Source of the DNA: Pseudomonas sp. RIT-PI-S
GTDB lineage: Bacteria > Pseudomonadota > Gammaproteobacteria > Pseudomonadales > Pseudomonadaceae
Assembly (NCBI RefSeq): GCF_025642975.1
Contig: NZ_JANZKJ010000003.1
Coordinates: 186,001 to 250,000 of the forward strand
Direction: 5' to 3'
DNA length: 64,000 nt
This document shows positions 9,109 to 18,021 of this stretch, piece by piece. Position numbers and translations under genes: made by a program. How positions within the stretch are numbered: position 1 is the first letter of the stretch; each line of letters begins with the position of its first letter. Below the pieces are notes generated by a model, which saw nothing but the letters and a program-made list of their open reading frames with translations, did not search any database and had not been told where the DNA came from.

Positions 9109-9846
9109 CTAGCCCTTGATTTCGTAAGGCAGGGGCGCCAATGCACCACGCCGATGCTCGAAGGCGTAAGTGGAGTTGGGGGTTTTCGCGAAGGCGCGGG
9201 TGCTGCCGGGCGGCAGGTGATGCACCACGGCAGGGTCGCAGTCGATGCCAGATGCATCGCAGCGGCGGAAGCGCTCCAGCACCGCGGTGGCATTGCCCAC
9301 ATTGCGCACCACGAAGCGCCCGAGTTGGTCGTCGATTTCAAGCTGGTGCATGACGTCGCGCGGCCGCACATACAACAGCGAGCCAAACCCGGCGAGCATC
9401 TGCACCCCACCGGCGATGGACACCTCATAGGCTTCGGCCTCTTGCTCGGTCAGCTCGAAGCCATCCCCGGCGCTAGGCAGCACCGGGTTGAAGCGCAATC
9501 GAAAATAGCGCTCGCGGTCACGCTGGCCGTCGAACAGCAAGCGCACCGTTTGCATGCCACTGGCCGGGATAATCAGGCGGGTTGGGCTTACCACCAGCTC
9601 ACGCTCGCCGCCCCCGGCCTCGATATCCAGCGCAACCTCCTCCACGGTACCGTCGGCTTTGCGCAGCAGTTCCCAGGCACGCACCTTTACAAAGGCAGTA
9701 GCGTCGCCGCCGTTGAACACGCGCTTGACCAGCACGCCTTTGTCCGCCTGCAAATAATCACTGAGCGACCCGATACTGATTTTCGGCCCCGCCACCGCGA
9801 CGGCAGGCAACCACGCCAACAAGGCAACAATGAAAGTGAACCGCAT
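9109..9846 (-). CDS. Periplasmic pilus chaperone, first gene of the CS1-type operon
   Basis: A 245-residue chaperone with a signal peptide (MRFTFIVALLAWLPAVAVA) and the alpha-chaperone landmarks NGGDATAFVKV, SPTRLIIPASGMQTVRLLF and RYFRLRFNPVLP. It should bind subunits in the periplasm and pass them to the usher. It is promoter-proximal in the five-gene pilus operon (chaperone, pilin, usher, tip, second chaperone), matching the CooB-first order of CS1-type loci. The promoter must lie in the roughly 200 nt between it and the tRNA gene on the other strand. Confidence 0.85.
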   Translation of the reverse strand: MRFTFIVALLAWLPAVAVAGPKISIGSLSDYLQADKGVLVKRVFNGGDATAFVKVRAWELLRKADGTVEEVALDIEAGGGERELVVSPTRLIIPASGMQTVRLLFDGQRDRERYFRLRFNPVLPSAGDGFELTEQEAEAYEVSIAGGVQMLAGFGSLLYVRPRDVMHQLEIDDQLGRFVVRNVGNATAVLERFRRCDASGIDCDPAVVHHLPPGSTRAFAKTPNSTYAFEHRRGALAPLPYEIKG

Positions 9847-10007
9847 GAAACACAGGCCTCCGACAGCAACCGAAGCGGCGATAAGGAGGCAACATTGTTG
9901 CGGCGCGGGTACGCCGGGCCTGTAGGTGCTTTCCGCCCAGGCTGGTCGAAGAATCCGTCTCGGATGTGGGAAATTTCTGAGGACACGTGCGCCAGCGCAG
10001 CGCGGGC

Positions 10008-10035
10008 TTTACACCCCGCCGCTAATCGCTATAAT
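10008..10035 (+). promoter_or_regulatory. Promoter of tRNA-Thr
   Basis: TTTACA at 10008-10013 and a perfect TATAAT at 10030-10035, separated by 16 nt. Transcription would start about 7 nt before the tRNA 5' end. Confidence 0.75.
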
Positions 10036-10048
10036 CAGCGCCCTCACC

Positions 10049-10124
<76 letters not shown>

Positions 10125-10170
10125 CATTAGGTCCCAGAGAAGGCTTTCAAAATCTCTGGAATCGTTGAAA

Positions 10171-10194
10171 AACCCGCCTTCTGGCGGGTTTTTT
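10171..10194 (+). terminator. Rho-independent terminator after tRNA-Thr
   Basis: Stem AACCCGCC / GGCGGGTT (8 bp, 4-nt loop TTCT) followed by six T residues. It separates tRNA transcription from the element. Confidence 0.9.
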
Positions 10195-10296
10195 CGTTTT
10201 GGCGTTCCATCGGTTTCCGTCAGAAACTGGTGGATTCCAACCGTTTTAAGGGTAGAGTTTGGGATACAGGTCACTTCGATAAAAGGGAGTACCCTT

Positions 10297-11623
10297 ATGT
10301 CGCGCACCACAGCTCCACTCCCCGACGCAGCTTGCCGCTTGGCAAAACCTACAGACCGCGCCTACAAGCTTTTCGACGGCTATGGCCTCTATCTCCTAGT
10401 CCAATCCAATGGCCGCAAAGGCTGGCGGCTCCGTTACGTCAAACCTGACGGACGGGAAGGACTGACCTCGTTCGGCAACTACCCCGTCATTGGCCTCGCC
10501 GATGCTCGCCGCAAGCGCTTGGACGTCGAGCGAATGCTGGCGGATGGCATTGATCCTATAGAAACCAAGCACCAAGCCAAGGCGGAACCTTTGAAAGCGT
10601 TGCGCTCGACTGGCATACGGAAATGTCGGCCAAGTGGGCTTTAGGCCATTCCAAGACAGTGATGAGCCGCCTCAAAACCCATGTGTTCCCGCTGATCGGC
10701 GCCCGCGCCATTGTCGACCTCGACACCCATGATCTCATGCAGCCCCTGGAAGCGATCAAGAAGCGCGGAACGATCGACGTTGCTTTAAGGGTAAAAAACT
10801 ATCTGCAGAGCATCATGCGCAAGGCAAAGCGCCTCCGGCTTATCACCGCAAACCCTGCTTACGACCTCGAAGGTTTAATCAAAGCCCCAAGGGTGGTTCA
10901 CCGCCCTGCTCTACCCTTATCGCGTTTGCCTGAATTGCAGGAACGTATCGACACCTACAAAGGCCGCGCACTTACTCGGCTGACGGTCATGCTCTCGCTG
11001 CATGTGTTCGTATGCTCCAGCGAACTGCGCTTCGCCCGCTGGAACGAGTTCGACCTCAAGCGCGATACCTGACACTCGTCCAGCGTTGGACGGGGTTAAC
11101 CTTTTCAACAAGAGGGACGAAGATGGCCGGAGACATCCACCTTGTACCCTTATCGCCGCAAGCCATGACCCTGCTTGAACAGATTCACGCCCGCAGCGGT
11201 AAATTCGACCTGGTGTTTGCAGGCGATGCCAAGCCCTGGAAACCCATGTCTGAAAACACGGTGAACAGTGCACTCAGAAAAATGGGCTATGACACCAAAA
11301 CCGAAATCTGCGGGCATGGGTTTCGTTCGATGGCCTGTAGTGCGCTGATTGAATCAGGACTGTGGTCCGAGACCGCCATTGAAAGGCAGATGAGCCACAA
11401 AGAGCGGAACAACGTCCGCGCCGCTTACATCCACAAGGCAGAGTTCATTGAGGAGCGCAAGCTGATCATGAACTGGCGGAGCCGGTACCTTGAGGCGAAT
11501 AGACAAGAGCATGTCACGCCGCATGAGTTTGCGGACTGTAGCGGCGCTACAGTTACACCCTTAAGTCGGCGAAAAGTCCCAAACGCGGGCTCGGTCCGCT
11601 GCGTATCGGGTAGGCTCCTGTAG
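10297..11623 (+). pseudogene. P4-type tyrosine integrase, broken by frameshifts
   Basis: Remnant of a DUF4102/P4-family site-specific recombinase, the usual tenant beside a tRNA gene. The first frame (from the ATG at 10297 after AAAAGGGAG) gives the DUF4102 arm-binding domain (LFDGYGLYLLVQ, GWRLRYV). Reading must shift near 10580 to continue with GTFESVALDWHTEM, and again near 11060-11110 to reach FSTRGTKMAGDIHLVPLS. The catalytic C-terminus keeps HGFR, a later MSHKERN and the Tyr of AAYIHKAEF. The first catalytic Arg, expected in a VRxxEL context, reads VCSSEL (codon TGC, one transition from CGC). With at least two frame breaks plus this loss, the enzyme is very unlikely to be active. Confidence 0.87.
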
Positions 11624-11720
11624 GGATGAACCCGCGAAGGGATGGCACAGTACTGGCCACCAGCGCATCCCAAGGCTATGATCCCAAAACCCCTTCAGTC
11701 GGAATGAGGCAAATGAAGGC

Positions 11721-11754
11721 TTTAGATTGAAACGAAAAATCTAAATGTTATAAA
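11721..11754 (+). promoter_or_regulatory. Promoter of hamAB with an overlapping inverted repeat
   Basis: TTGAAA (11727-11732) and TATAAA (11749-11754) lie 16 nt apart. A perfect 8-bp inverted repeat TTTAGATT / AATCTAAA (11721-11728 and 11738-11745, 9-nt spacer) covers the -35 element and most of the spacer. A protein bound there would compete with RNA polymerase. Base composition is AT-rich, so chance is not excluded. Confidence 0.5.
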
Positions 11755-11804
11755 GAGCATTAAATATCCGTAAAAAGGTCTTAACGAATCAAGGAAGAAT
11801 ATAA

Positions 11805-12731
11805 TTGAGCAGCCTAGAAGATTCGTCGCTTTATGTTTCAGTAGATGAGTTAGACTATCAATCATGCATCGACGTAATTGAGCATACCGAAACAATAGAT
11901 GAAGCAAACGCAAATATTCGAATACATCATCTAAAGTTTGACGGGAACGGTAGGCCAATGTCCAAGGCCCTAGCCGAGCTACTTTACCAATACATAATTG
12001 ACTATTGCATAGCCTCGAAAAACAGGCCAGAAACCCTAACAAATAGACAATCTGCACAACTAACAAAAGAGGCACGAAAGTTATTTAGACATCCAGAAAT
12101 ATCAGAGGATGATCCTGACAAAACTGGAGAGGCTGGCGAAACACTTCTTTTCTTCCTAACAGAAGCAATTCTTAGAGCACCTCAAATCGTTGCAAAAATG
12201 GAATTAAAGACGAATAGGCGTTTGGAGTCAAACGGGTCTGACGGTATCCATATGCGCTGGTGCGAAAAAGATCAATTAGTGGACTTTTACTTTGGCGAGT
12301 CAAAACTATACAGTTCGATTGATGGAGCCATTACATCCGCACTGAAAAGCATTAACGAATTCCACGATAAAGAAATATATAAGCACGAATTTACAATGAT
12401 AACAAAGCATTTCAAATATGCTGATGAAAACACAAAAAATGCAGTTATTGATCTAATTAAGCTTGGCGAACCTGGTCCTGGGGCTCGCATCAACCACGCA
12501 TGCCTAATCGGCTACAATTGGAAAGAATATCAAAACATCCATAAAATCAAACAAAGCGATCTTTCTAGTCAATTCCGCCAAATGCTACTTACCGAAAGCA
12601 AGAACATATCTAAAGCACTAAACTCAAGGTTTGGCGATTTTGAAAAAAAACATCTTAATTTTGAAGTTTTTTTCCTCCCATTTCCATCTGTCCAGCAGTT
12701 TCGTGATGAATTCAACGCAGCCCTAGACTAA
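11805..12731 (+). CDS. hamA: HamA, nuclease subunit of a Hachiman antiphage system (DUF1837)
   Basis: A 308-residue DUF1837 protein. In characterised Hachiman systems HamA is a PD-(D/E)xK-type nuclease held by the HamB helicase and released on sensing aberrant DNA during phage infection. The core is visible: GETLLFFLTEAILRAP (E112), SDGIHMRW (D146), then DFYFGESK with E165-x-K167. The start is a TTG at 11805 with AAGGAAGA 7-8 nt upstream. No in-frame ATG precedes the conserved region. The GC content (about 40%) is far below that of the neighbours, marking horizontal acquisition. The gene ends 3 nt before hamB, so the two form an operon. Confidence 0.92.
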   Translation: MSSLEDSSLYVSVDELDYQSCIDVIEHTETIDEANANIRIHHLKFDGNGRPMSKALAELLYQYIIDYCIASKNRPETLTNRQSAQLTKEARKLFRHPEISEDDPDKTGEAGETLLFFLTEAILRAPQIVAKMELKTNRRLESNGSDGIHMRWCEKDQLVDFYFGESKLYSSIDGAITSALKSINEFHDKEIYKHEFTMITKHFKYADENTKNAVIDLIKLGEPGPGARINHACLIGYNWKEYQNIHKIKQSDLSSQFRQMLLTESKNISKALNSRFGDFEKKHLNFEVFFLPFPSVQQFRDEFNAALD

Positions 12732-12734
12732 ACC

Positions 12735-15251
12735 ATGAATATCGCCGAAGAATTTCAACCCCAGATAGCAAAGCTTTACAAGCTAAACATAGAGTCGCTA
12801 CTCCCAATTCCAATAAACGCTGCCTCGATTACAGAAGCCGAAATTAAAGGCCTTATTGGGGTGTCCTCGGCGCTTTCCCTATCCGAAGAGCCCAGCGATT
12901 TAATTCTGTCTTACGAAATAATGAGTAGACTTATAGAGTCTACCGAAGAATCCGCCATAGATATAACTTCTGCAGCAGACATCATACTTTCTAGGCTAGG
13001 GAATTTTCCAGGACGCACACTATTGCGCAGTCGTTACACGCAAGATGAACGACCCAGCATTCCTATTTCTCTTGCATTGGAAAGAGTTGCACGCGAGGCC
13101 GAAAATTCCACCAACGAGGGAATTCTTCTAACGGATTTTCAATATAAGCTTTTAGAAGCCTTACAAAAGCAAACATCCTTAAGTGTCTCCGCACCTACTT
13201 CAGCAGGAAAATCATTTATCCTGAACATAGACCTAGTGCGCCGATTAAAGTCTTGTACAGAAAAGGTCGTTGTATACATAGTACCAACACGCGCTCTAAT
13301 AAGTGAAGTTTCAAACCGAATCCGGCAAACACTTCAGCGTGAAAACATAAATGACACGACGGTTCGAACCGCGCCATTTCCGCTGGAAACAGAATCGAAA
13401 TTCAAAAGCATTGTATATATTCTCACACCTGAAAGACTTCTTACCCTTTTAAAGCCAAAAAATAACACGCAACAGATCTCCACACTCATCGTGGATGAAG
13501 CGCATGAAATTCAAAAAGGGAATCGAGGGATAGTACTACACAATGCAGTTGAAATCGCACTTTCGAAACATCCAAAAACGTCGCTTATGTTTGCCAGCCC
13601 TCTCATAAAGAACCCTGGATACTTACTAAATTTATTTAAACGCAGTGATAATGGGCAGTTCTTCACCGAAACAGTTTCACCCGTATCACAGAATATTTTA
13701 TTAATCTCCGAAGTTAACAAAAAGCCTAACATGGTTAACGTTTCGCTGCTCACGAATAAATTTGACATCACAATCGGGGAGCGCCATGTAAATTTCCGCT
13801 TTAGAGACAGCATCTTCAAGCAAAGAGCAAATCTAGCCTACGCGATAACAAAGAACGATGACTCTACAATAATATTTGCAAACGACCCCAGTGACGCCGA
13901 AAAAATAGCTAGCGAGCTTTCCTCACTCAATAAAAATTTCGAACCAAGCAACAACATTAAAGAATTTGTCAGTTTTATTAGAAGCGAGATCCACGAAGAG
14001 CACGGATTGGTAAAAAGCCTGCAAAGCGGCGTAGCTTTCCATTATGGAGACATTCCTTCCATTGTAAGGGCTGGTATCGAAGATTTATTCCGATCTGGAG
14101 AAATCAAATACATATGTTGTACCAGCACCCTATTGCAGGGTGTCAATCTTCCCGCAAAGCATATTGTTATTGACAACCCGTACAGCGGCAAAAATCCAAT
14201 GCTGCGATCGGACTTCTTAAATCTAGCAGGAAGAGCCGGCAGACTTCTCCAGGAGTTCCATGGCAACATATGGTGTATAAGACCAGGAAGTTGGGAGGAC
14301 GAATCGTACAAGGGCGATACTCTACAAGAAATAAAATCATCCATGGATAAAATTATGGGTGACGGGGGAAAAATTATTCAGGAGCTTATAAACGAGTCTC
14401 TAACTGATGAAAAAGAAAAGGAGATAGCCGAAGCTGGATTTAGTAAGCTTTTTCATGAAAGCATGACGTCAACTGATACGGAACTAACAGCGAAGTACAG
14501 CATCTCTGACACCGCCGAAATTTTCAACGATAACTTAATCCATATAAGATCACTTGAGGTTACGCTTCCTTATGATATTCTTGAGGCCCATCGATCATTG
14601 AGACCAGACCACCTCCAACATATTTATAACCATATGATTGGAGTGCTGAGCATTGACCATCTTTCGCTTTTGCATCCGTTCGAGGTTGGCGGAAAAGAAA
14701 GAATGTCAAATGCTGTGGATCTCGTTTGTGAGTATTTTTCTTGGGATGCACCAGTAAACTCTATAAAATATAGAAATCTTATATGTAATCTCGCACACGA
14801 CTGGGTTACCGGTAAATCCATCGGATCTATACTCAAAGATCGCGTAAATTACATCCGCAGAGACGACGATAATAAATTAAGCGCCTCCTCAATAATTCGA
14901 CAAGTGTTGAAAGTTATCGAAAGCGCAATAAGGTTTAGGCTCGTTAAATATCTTAGCGCATACGAAGATCTTCTAGAGCTAGCTTTATTAGAAAGAGGAT
15001 TCTCCAAAGAAGACGCTCAACAGGCTCCCTACCACACCTTCCTAGAGTTCGGCTCATGTAACAAAGTTGAATTAGGGCTGATGTCAGTAGGCTTTTCAAG
15101 ATTTACTGCGCTTAGACTGAAGAAAATCATCGGGAACACAGACGCCGTAGATGTAGAAGATTATTTGGAAGCTCTTTCGAAACTCAATATCAACTCAATC
15201 GACCTCCCGAAATTATGCCTGAACGAGCTAAAAAGTATTTTGGGACGATAA
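12735..15251 (+). CDS. hamB: HamB, DEAD/DEAH-type helicase of a Hachiman antiphage system
   Basis: An 838-residue superfamily-2 helicase. All landmarks are intact: a Q-motif (LTDFQYKLLEAL, Q136), Walker A SAPTSAGKS (K159), DEAH at 254-257, motif III FASP, motif V TSTLLQGVNLPA (about 463-474) and motif VI NLAGRAGR (496-503). A long helical C-terminal part follows, typical of HamB. The helicase is thought to survey DNA and license the HamA nuclease. It is AT-rich like hamA and uses rare codons for this genome. No other defence gene follows. The 3' flank is a degraded-looking 430-nt stretch. Identification rests on the helicase plus the adjacent DUF1837 gene. Confidence 0.92.
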   Translation: MNIAEEFQPQIAKLYKLNIESLLPIPINAASITEAEIKGLIGVSSALSLSEEPSDLILSYEIMSRLIESTEESAIDITSAADIILSRLGNFPGRTLLRSRYTQDERPSIPISLALERVAREAENSTNEGILLTDFQYKLLEALQKQTSLSVSAPTSAGKSFILNIDLVRRLKSCTEKVVVYIVPTRALISEVSNRIRQTLQRENINDTTVRTAPFPLETESKFKSIVYILTPERLLTLLKPKNNTQQISTLIVDEAHEIQKGNRGIVLHNAVEIALSKHPKTSLMFASPLIKNPGYLLNLFKRSDNGQFFTETVSPVSQNILLISEVNKKPNMVNVSLLTNKFDITIGERHVNFRFRDSIFKQRANLAYAITKNDDSTIIFANDPSDAEKIASELSSLNKNFEPSNNIKEFVSFIRSEIHEEHGLVKSLQSGVAFHYGDIPSIVRAGIEDLFRSGEIKYICCTSTLLQGVNLPAKHIVIDNPYSGKNPMLRSDFLNLAGRAGRLLQEFHGNIWCIRPGSWEDESYKGDTLQEIKSSMDKIMGDGGKIIQELINESLTDEKEKEIAEAGFSKLFHESMTSTDTELTAKYSISDTAEIFNDNLIHIRSLEVTLPYDILEAHRSLRPDHLQHIYNHMIGVLSIDHLSLLHPFEVGGKERMSNAVDLVCEYFSWDAPVNSIKYRNLICNLAHDWVTGKSIGSILKDRVNYIRRDDDNKLSASSIIRQVLKVIESAIRFRLVKYLSAYEDLLELALLERGFSKEDAQQAPYHTFLEFGSCNKVELGLMSVGFSRFTALRLKKIIGNTDAVDVEDYLEALSKLNINSIDLPKLCLNELKSILGR

Positions 15252-15679
15252 TAACAGTAACGCCCATCCTGAATTGCCCTAGACCTCTTCAATCAGGGTC
15301 CATTTCAGCATGGCTGCAAAGCCGCCCTGCTGAAATGGACCTCACTTAAAAATCTAAAGCCCAAGCAACTATCTGTGGAAAACCACTGATTTCCACCAGT
15401 GCATAATTTTCATCCACAGCCGCAGAACTCTCCAAAATTCGAGCCTTGACCCGAATTATCAACAGGCGTAAAAAAGATCGGGCAAAGCGCTGTCGCTGAC
15501 AGCAACCCCAGGTAGTCAGAACCTTTAAGGCTACGCCACACCGTGGTGGTTCTCCCAAAGTGCGATTAGCGTCCGGCGGCTCGTACGGTTACAGCGATGT
15601 GATGGATGCCTAGTTTTACCAGTGTAACTACTGCGGCAACTCATCCCCTTTCATAGCTGCCCTGCAGCAACCTATCCGC
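15252..15679. other. Gene-poor island flank with a perfect inverted repeat
   Basis: A 428-nt stretch after hamB. The only strong structure is GGTCCATTTCAGCA (15297-15310) matched by TGCTGAAATGGACC (15328-15341), a 14-bp perfect inverted repeat around 17 nt. There is no U-run after the right arm, so it is not a textbook terminator. It could be a transposon-end remnant. A 70-codon open frame on the minus strand (15346-15558) looks fortuitous. I found no copy of the tRNA-Thr 3' end that would mark the right edge of the element. Confidence 0.45.
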
Positions 15680-16159
15680 TTGGCCGGCCTCCTGAGCACT
15701 TCCTGGGAAATGGGCGGGTGGAGGCTGCACAGGCTGCTCGATAAACAGCCCGCAATCAAGGTCCGGCACTTTGTGACCTATGCAAACTTGCAATCGCAGT
15801 TGCGCTCGAATGCGCTCCTCACCGCGTTCACCGGCCCGATTGGCGTAGCGCTTTTGGCGCGCAAGGATCTGCCCGCAGGAGACGTGCTGACCACGCCGAT
15901 AGACAGTAGTGTGCTGGATGAAACCGCGGGCGACAAAGAGTACACGCGGGCATATTTTACCGAACAGGAAAACCCGCATAAATCCCCAGTCAACGTTATT
16001 TATATCGACACTGAAATGCTAGGGAAGCGGGTTGCCAGCCGTTGCGTTGTGCCTCCAATCGCCAACAAGCCTAATCTGTTTCTGATCGAGGCGATGGACA
16101 TGTGCATTACCAATCACTTGGCGCTCTATAGCGGTGCTCAAGCAGCGGTTGCCAAATAG
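15680..16159 (+). CDS. Hypothetical protein, possibly an N-terminally truncated gene
   Basis: A 159-codon frame starting at a TTG (an internal ATG lies at 15710). I do not recognise a family. The sequence looks like real soluble protein (for example TAYFTEQE-like and VNVIYIDTEM stretches) and its base composition is nearer the host than hamAB. The same frame stays open upstream to a stop at 15626, and there is no good ribosome site. It may therefore be the 3' part of a larger gene cut by arrival of the island. No membrane segments or signal peptide are apparent. Confidence 0.4.
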   Translation: MAGLLSTSWEMGGWRLHRLLDKQPAIKVRHFVTYANLQSQLRSNALLTAFTGPIGVALLARKDLPAGDVLTTPIDSSVLDETAGDKEYTRAYFTEQENPHKSPVNVIYIDTEMLGKRVASRCVVPPIANKPNLFLIEAMDMCITNHLALYSGAQAAVAK

Positions 16160-16273
16160 AAATCCGTAAAGGGGAATAGCGTTTAGGCGCTACCTCTTTT
16201 GACCTCCGCATTGCCCTGCAGCCGGCGCCAGGCGAGTTGTGACGGCTGTAACGGGCTGAGGTGAATTTCAACG

Positions 16274-16504
16274 CTAGCGCCGTTCGGCGTACTTGTCTCC
16301 CACATGGCGGCTGATATAAGTCGCTAGCCCCTTGCCTGCCCTTGCCAGCCGCTGCATCTCCTCCACTGCCTCCGGCCCTGGCCGGTCAGCGTTGTAGAGG
16401 TAGCAAGGCGAGCCATCGCCTGCGAACTTGATGGTGATCGAGCCTTCACCCAGCTCATACGCGACCACGCCTGAATGGCCGCTGAGGTTGCCGTAGCGTT
16501 GCAT
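16274..16504 (-). CDS. Small hypothetical protein (76 aa)
   Basis: Short cytoplasmic protein starting MQRYGNLSGHSGVVAY, with a beta-strand-rich first half (SITIKFAGDGSPCYLYN) and a helical second half ending in YISRHVGDKYAERR. The ATG at 16504 follows GGAGAGCAGC. The YLYN...GPEAVEEMQRLA layout loosely recalls KTSC-like small domains, but I would not assign a function. Codon use matches the host. Confidence 0.6.
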   Translation of the reverse strand: MQRYGNLSGHSGVVAYELGEGSITIKFAGDGSPCYLYNADRPGPEAVEEMQRLARAGKGLATYISRHVGDKYAERR

Positions 16505-16601
16505 GCTGCTCTCCTCTGCTATATCCGGTAGACCGCCCACCCCAAGCTAGGGTTGCGGGCGGCTACGCTGAGTGGGTCGAAAGCCAGCAACCGGGGGGTT
16601 T

Positions 16602-17156
16602 ATGAATTATTTCCTTGCGCAGGCGCTGAACAATCAATGGGCCAATCGGCGACTGCTGCGCGCTTGCGCTGGGCTGAGTGAAGCCGAATATATTGCCGAC
16701 CGAACCGGGTTTTTCCCGTCCATCCAGCGCACGCTAAGCCACATTCTTGATGTGGATCTCTACTATCTGGCGGCGCTGGAGGAGGACCTGCAGGCACAGA
16801 CCAGCGAGCCAGCACCCGCGCTTGGCTTCGCGGAGTTAGTGGCTGGCCAGGCGGCAAGCGACCAACGCCTGGTGACGTTCTGTGAGGCGCTGCGGGTCGA
16901 GGATCTGTCGCGCGAAGTGGGTTTGCTGAGGCCGGTGGGGTTGCTGCACGAGCGCATCGATCGGGTGCTGCTGCACCTGTTCGAGCACCAGATTCACCAC
17001 CGTGGGCAGGTACATGCGATGTTGAGCGGCACGCCGATCAAGCCGCCGCAATTGGACGAGTTTTTCCTGGATCAGGACCGAGAGGCACGGGAGCCGGAAG
17101 CCAGCGCCTTGGGCGTGGACGAGCCGCGGGTGTGGCGGCGCTATGTTGGGCGTTGA
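16602..17156 (+). CDS. DinB-fold metalloprotein
   Basis: A 184-residue four-helix DinB/YfiT-like protein. The three metal-ligand histidines of the fold are at H47 (LSHILDVD), H129 and H133 (FEHQIHHRGQ). DinB-fold proteins include mycothiol- or glutathione-type S-transferases and many enzymes of unknown substrate, and the function here is not resolved. The start ATG at 16602 is preceded by GGGGGG. It is divergent from the 76-aa gene upstream. Confidence 0.8.
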   Translation: MNYFLAQALNNQWANRRLLRACAGLSEAEYIADRTGFFPSIQRTLSHILDVDLYYLAALEEDLQAQTSEPAPALGFAELVAGQAASDQRLVTFCEALRVEDLSREVGLLRPVGLLHERIDRVLLHLFEHQIHHRGQVHAMLSGTPIKPPQLDEFFLDQDREAREPEASALGVDEPRVWRRYVGR

Positions 17157-17160
17157 TGCC

Positions 17161-17195
17161 GGGGCTGTTCGCGGGCTAAGCCCACTCCCACAAAG
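17161..17195. repeat. REP-like extragenic palindrome
   Basis: The sequence around GCGGGCTAAGCCCACTCCCACA just after the DinB-like gene resembles the extragenic palindromes scattered between Pseudomonas genes (GCGGGC-AAGCCCGC-TCCTACA pattern). It is imperfect, so it is probably a decayed copy. Confidence 0.4.
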
Positions 17196-17254
17196 CGCAG
17201 CTTTCGTATCACCCGCAAGCGCGGCCGGGGATCTACGGCGATCCCACGGCGACC

Positions 17255-17998
17255 CTACGCAGCCGTAGCGGTGACTGACCCGGCAACCGCCTGCATGAAC
17301 CGCTGCGGGTCTTCGAGCATCATCATGTGCCCGCCGGGCAGCAGGGTATAGCTGGCAGCCTGTTGCCTCGCCCAGAGGGGCAGGTCCCAGCCGGAGGCGG
17401 ATCGCTCGCCTGCCATCAGGTGTACTGGCGGGCCGCTATCGAATACTGCCTTGAGGCTGGTGGTGTAATCGGAATTTCCCGTCACTTCGACCACGGAGCC
17501 AGCGGTAGCGTGTACGGTGCTAGCCGGCTGGTTGGCCAACAGCATCCTGGCCTGGGCGAGCTGGCCAGGGGTGGCAGTTATGCCGGCGCCCCCGAGCCAA
17601 CCGGCGGGGTCGGCCGCGTAACCGGCGAGCAGCGCGCTCGCTTCGCCCGCGCTCATGGCCGCGACTTTGGCGGACCAAAAGGCGTCGTTGAGGCTGAAGT
17701 TGCCCTCCACGTTGATGATCGAGGCGACGCGCGGGGGATAGCGATGTGCAAACAGCATGGCGACCGCGCCACCCACCGAATGACCCAGCAGGTGAACCCG
17801 CTCCAGTCCGTGCTGGGTGAGCCAGCGCTCCAAGTGCTCAACCTGTTGCCATAGGCCCACATCCGCCGGGGAAACCTGGGCGTGCGCCCCGTAGCCAAGC
17901 AGGTCCGGCGCATGTGCCGTAATGCCCCACTGATGAAACAACGGCGGCAGATCGCGCAAGGTGCCGATCAGCCCGTGGATAAGTACCAAGTCGGTCAC
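17255..17998 (-). CDS. Alpha/beta hydrolase
   Basis: A 247-residue alpha/beta-fold hydrolase. Features are LIHGLIG (oxyanion region), the nucleophile elbow LLGHSVGG (S74) and the C-terminal catalytic His in LPGGHMMM (H224). The substrate cannot be told. The family covers esterases, lactonases and C-C hydrolases. The start is GTG at 17998 with AGGA upstream. It is followed at 24 nt spacing by the 138-aa gene on the same strand, so co-transcription is likely. Confidence 0.78.
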   Translation of the reverse strand: MTDLVLIHGLIGTLRDLPPLFHQWGITAHAPDLLGYGAHAQVSPADVGLWQQVEHLERWLTQHGLERVHLLGHSVGGAVAMLFAHRYPPRVASIINVEGNFSLNDAFWSAKVAAMSAGEASALLAGYAADPAGWLGGAGITATPGQLAQARMLLANQPASTVHATAGSVVEVTGNSDYTTSLKAVFDSGPPVHLMAGERSASGWDLPLWARQQAASYTLLPGGHMMMLEDPQRFMQAVAGSVTATAA

Positions 17999-18021
17999 GC
18001 GGATGTCCTTTTGTCAGGCGA

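Noticed and set aside
15346..15558. 70-codon minus-strand frame after hamB
   Set aside because: No ribosome site, no recognisable protein features, composition of intergenic DNA.
11624..16600. Second copy of the tRNA-Thr 3' end (attR)
   Set aside because: I searched by eye for the T-loop/acceptor sequence and found only a weak GCCGGCGCCA resemblance near 16220, too short to count.
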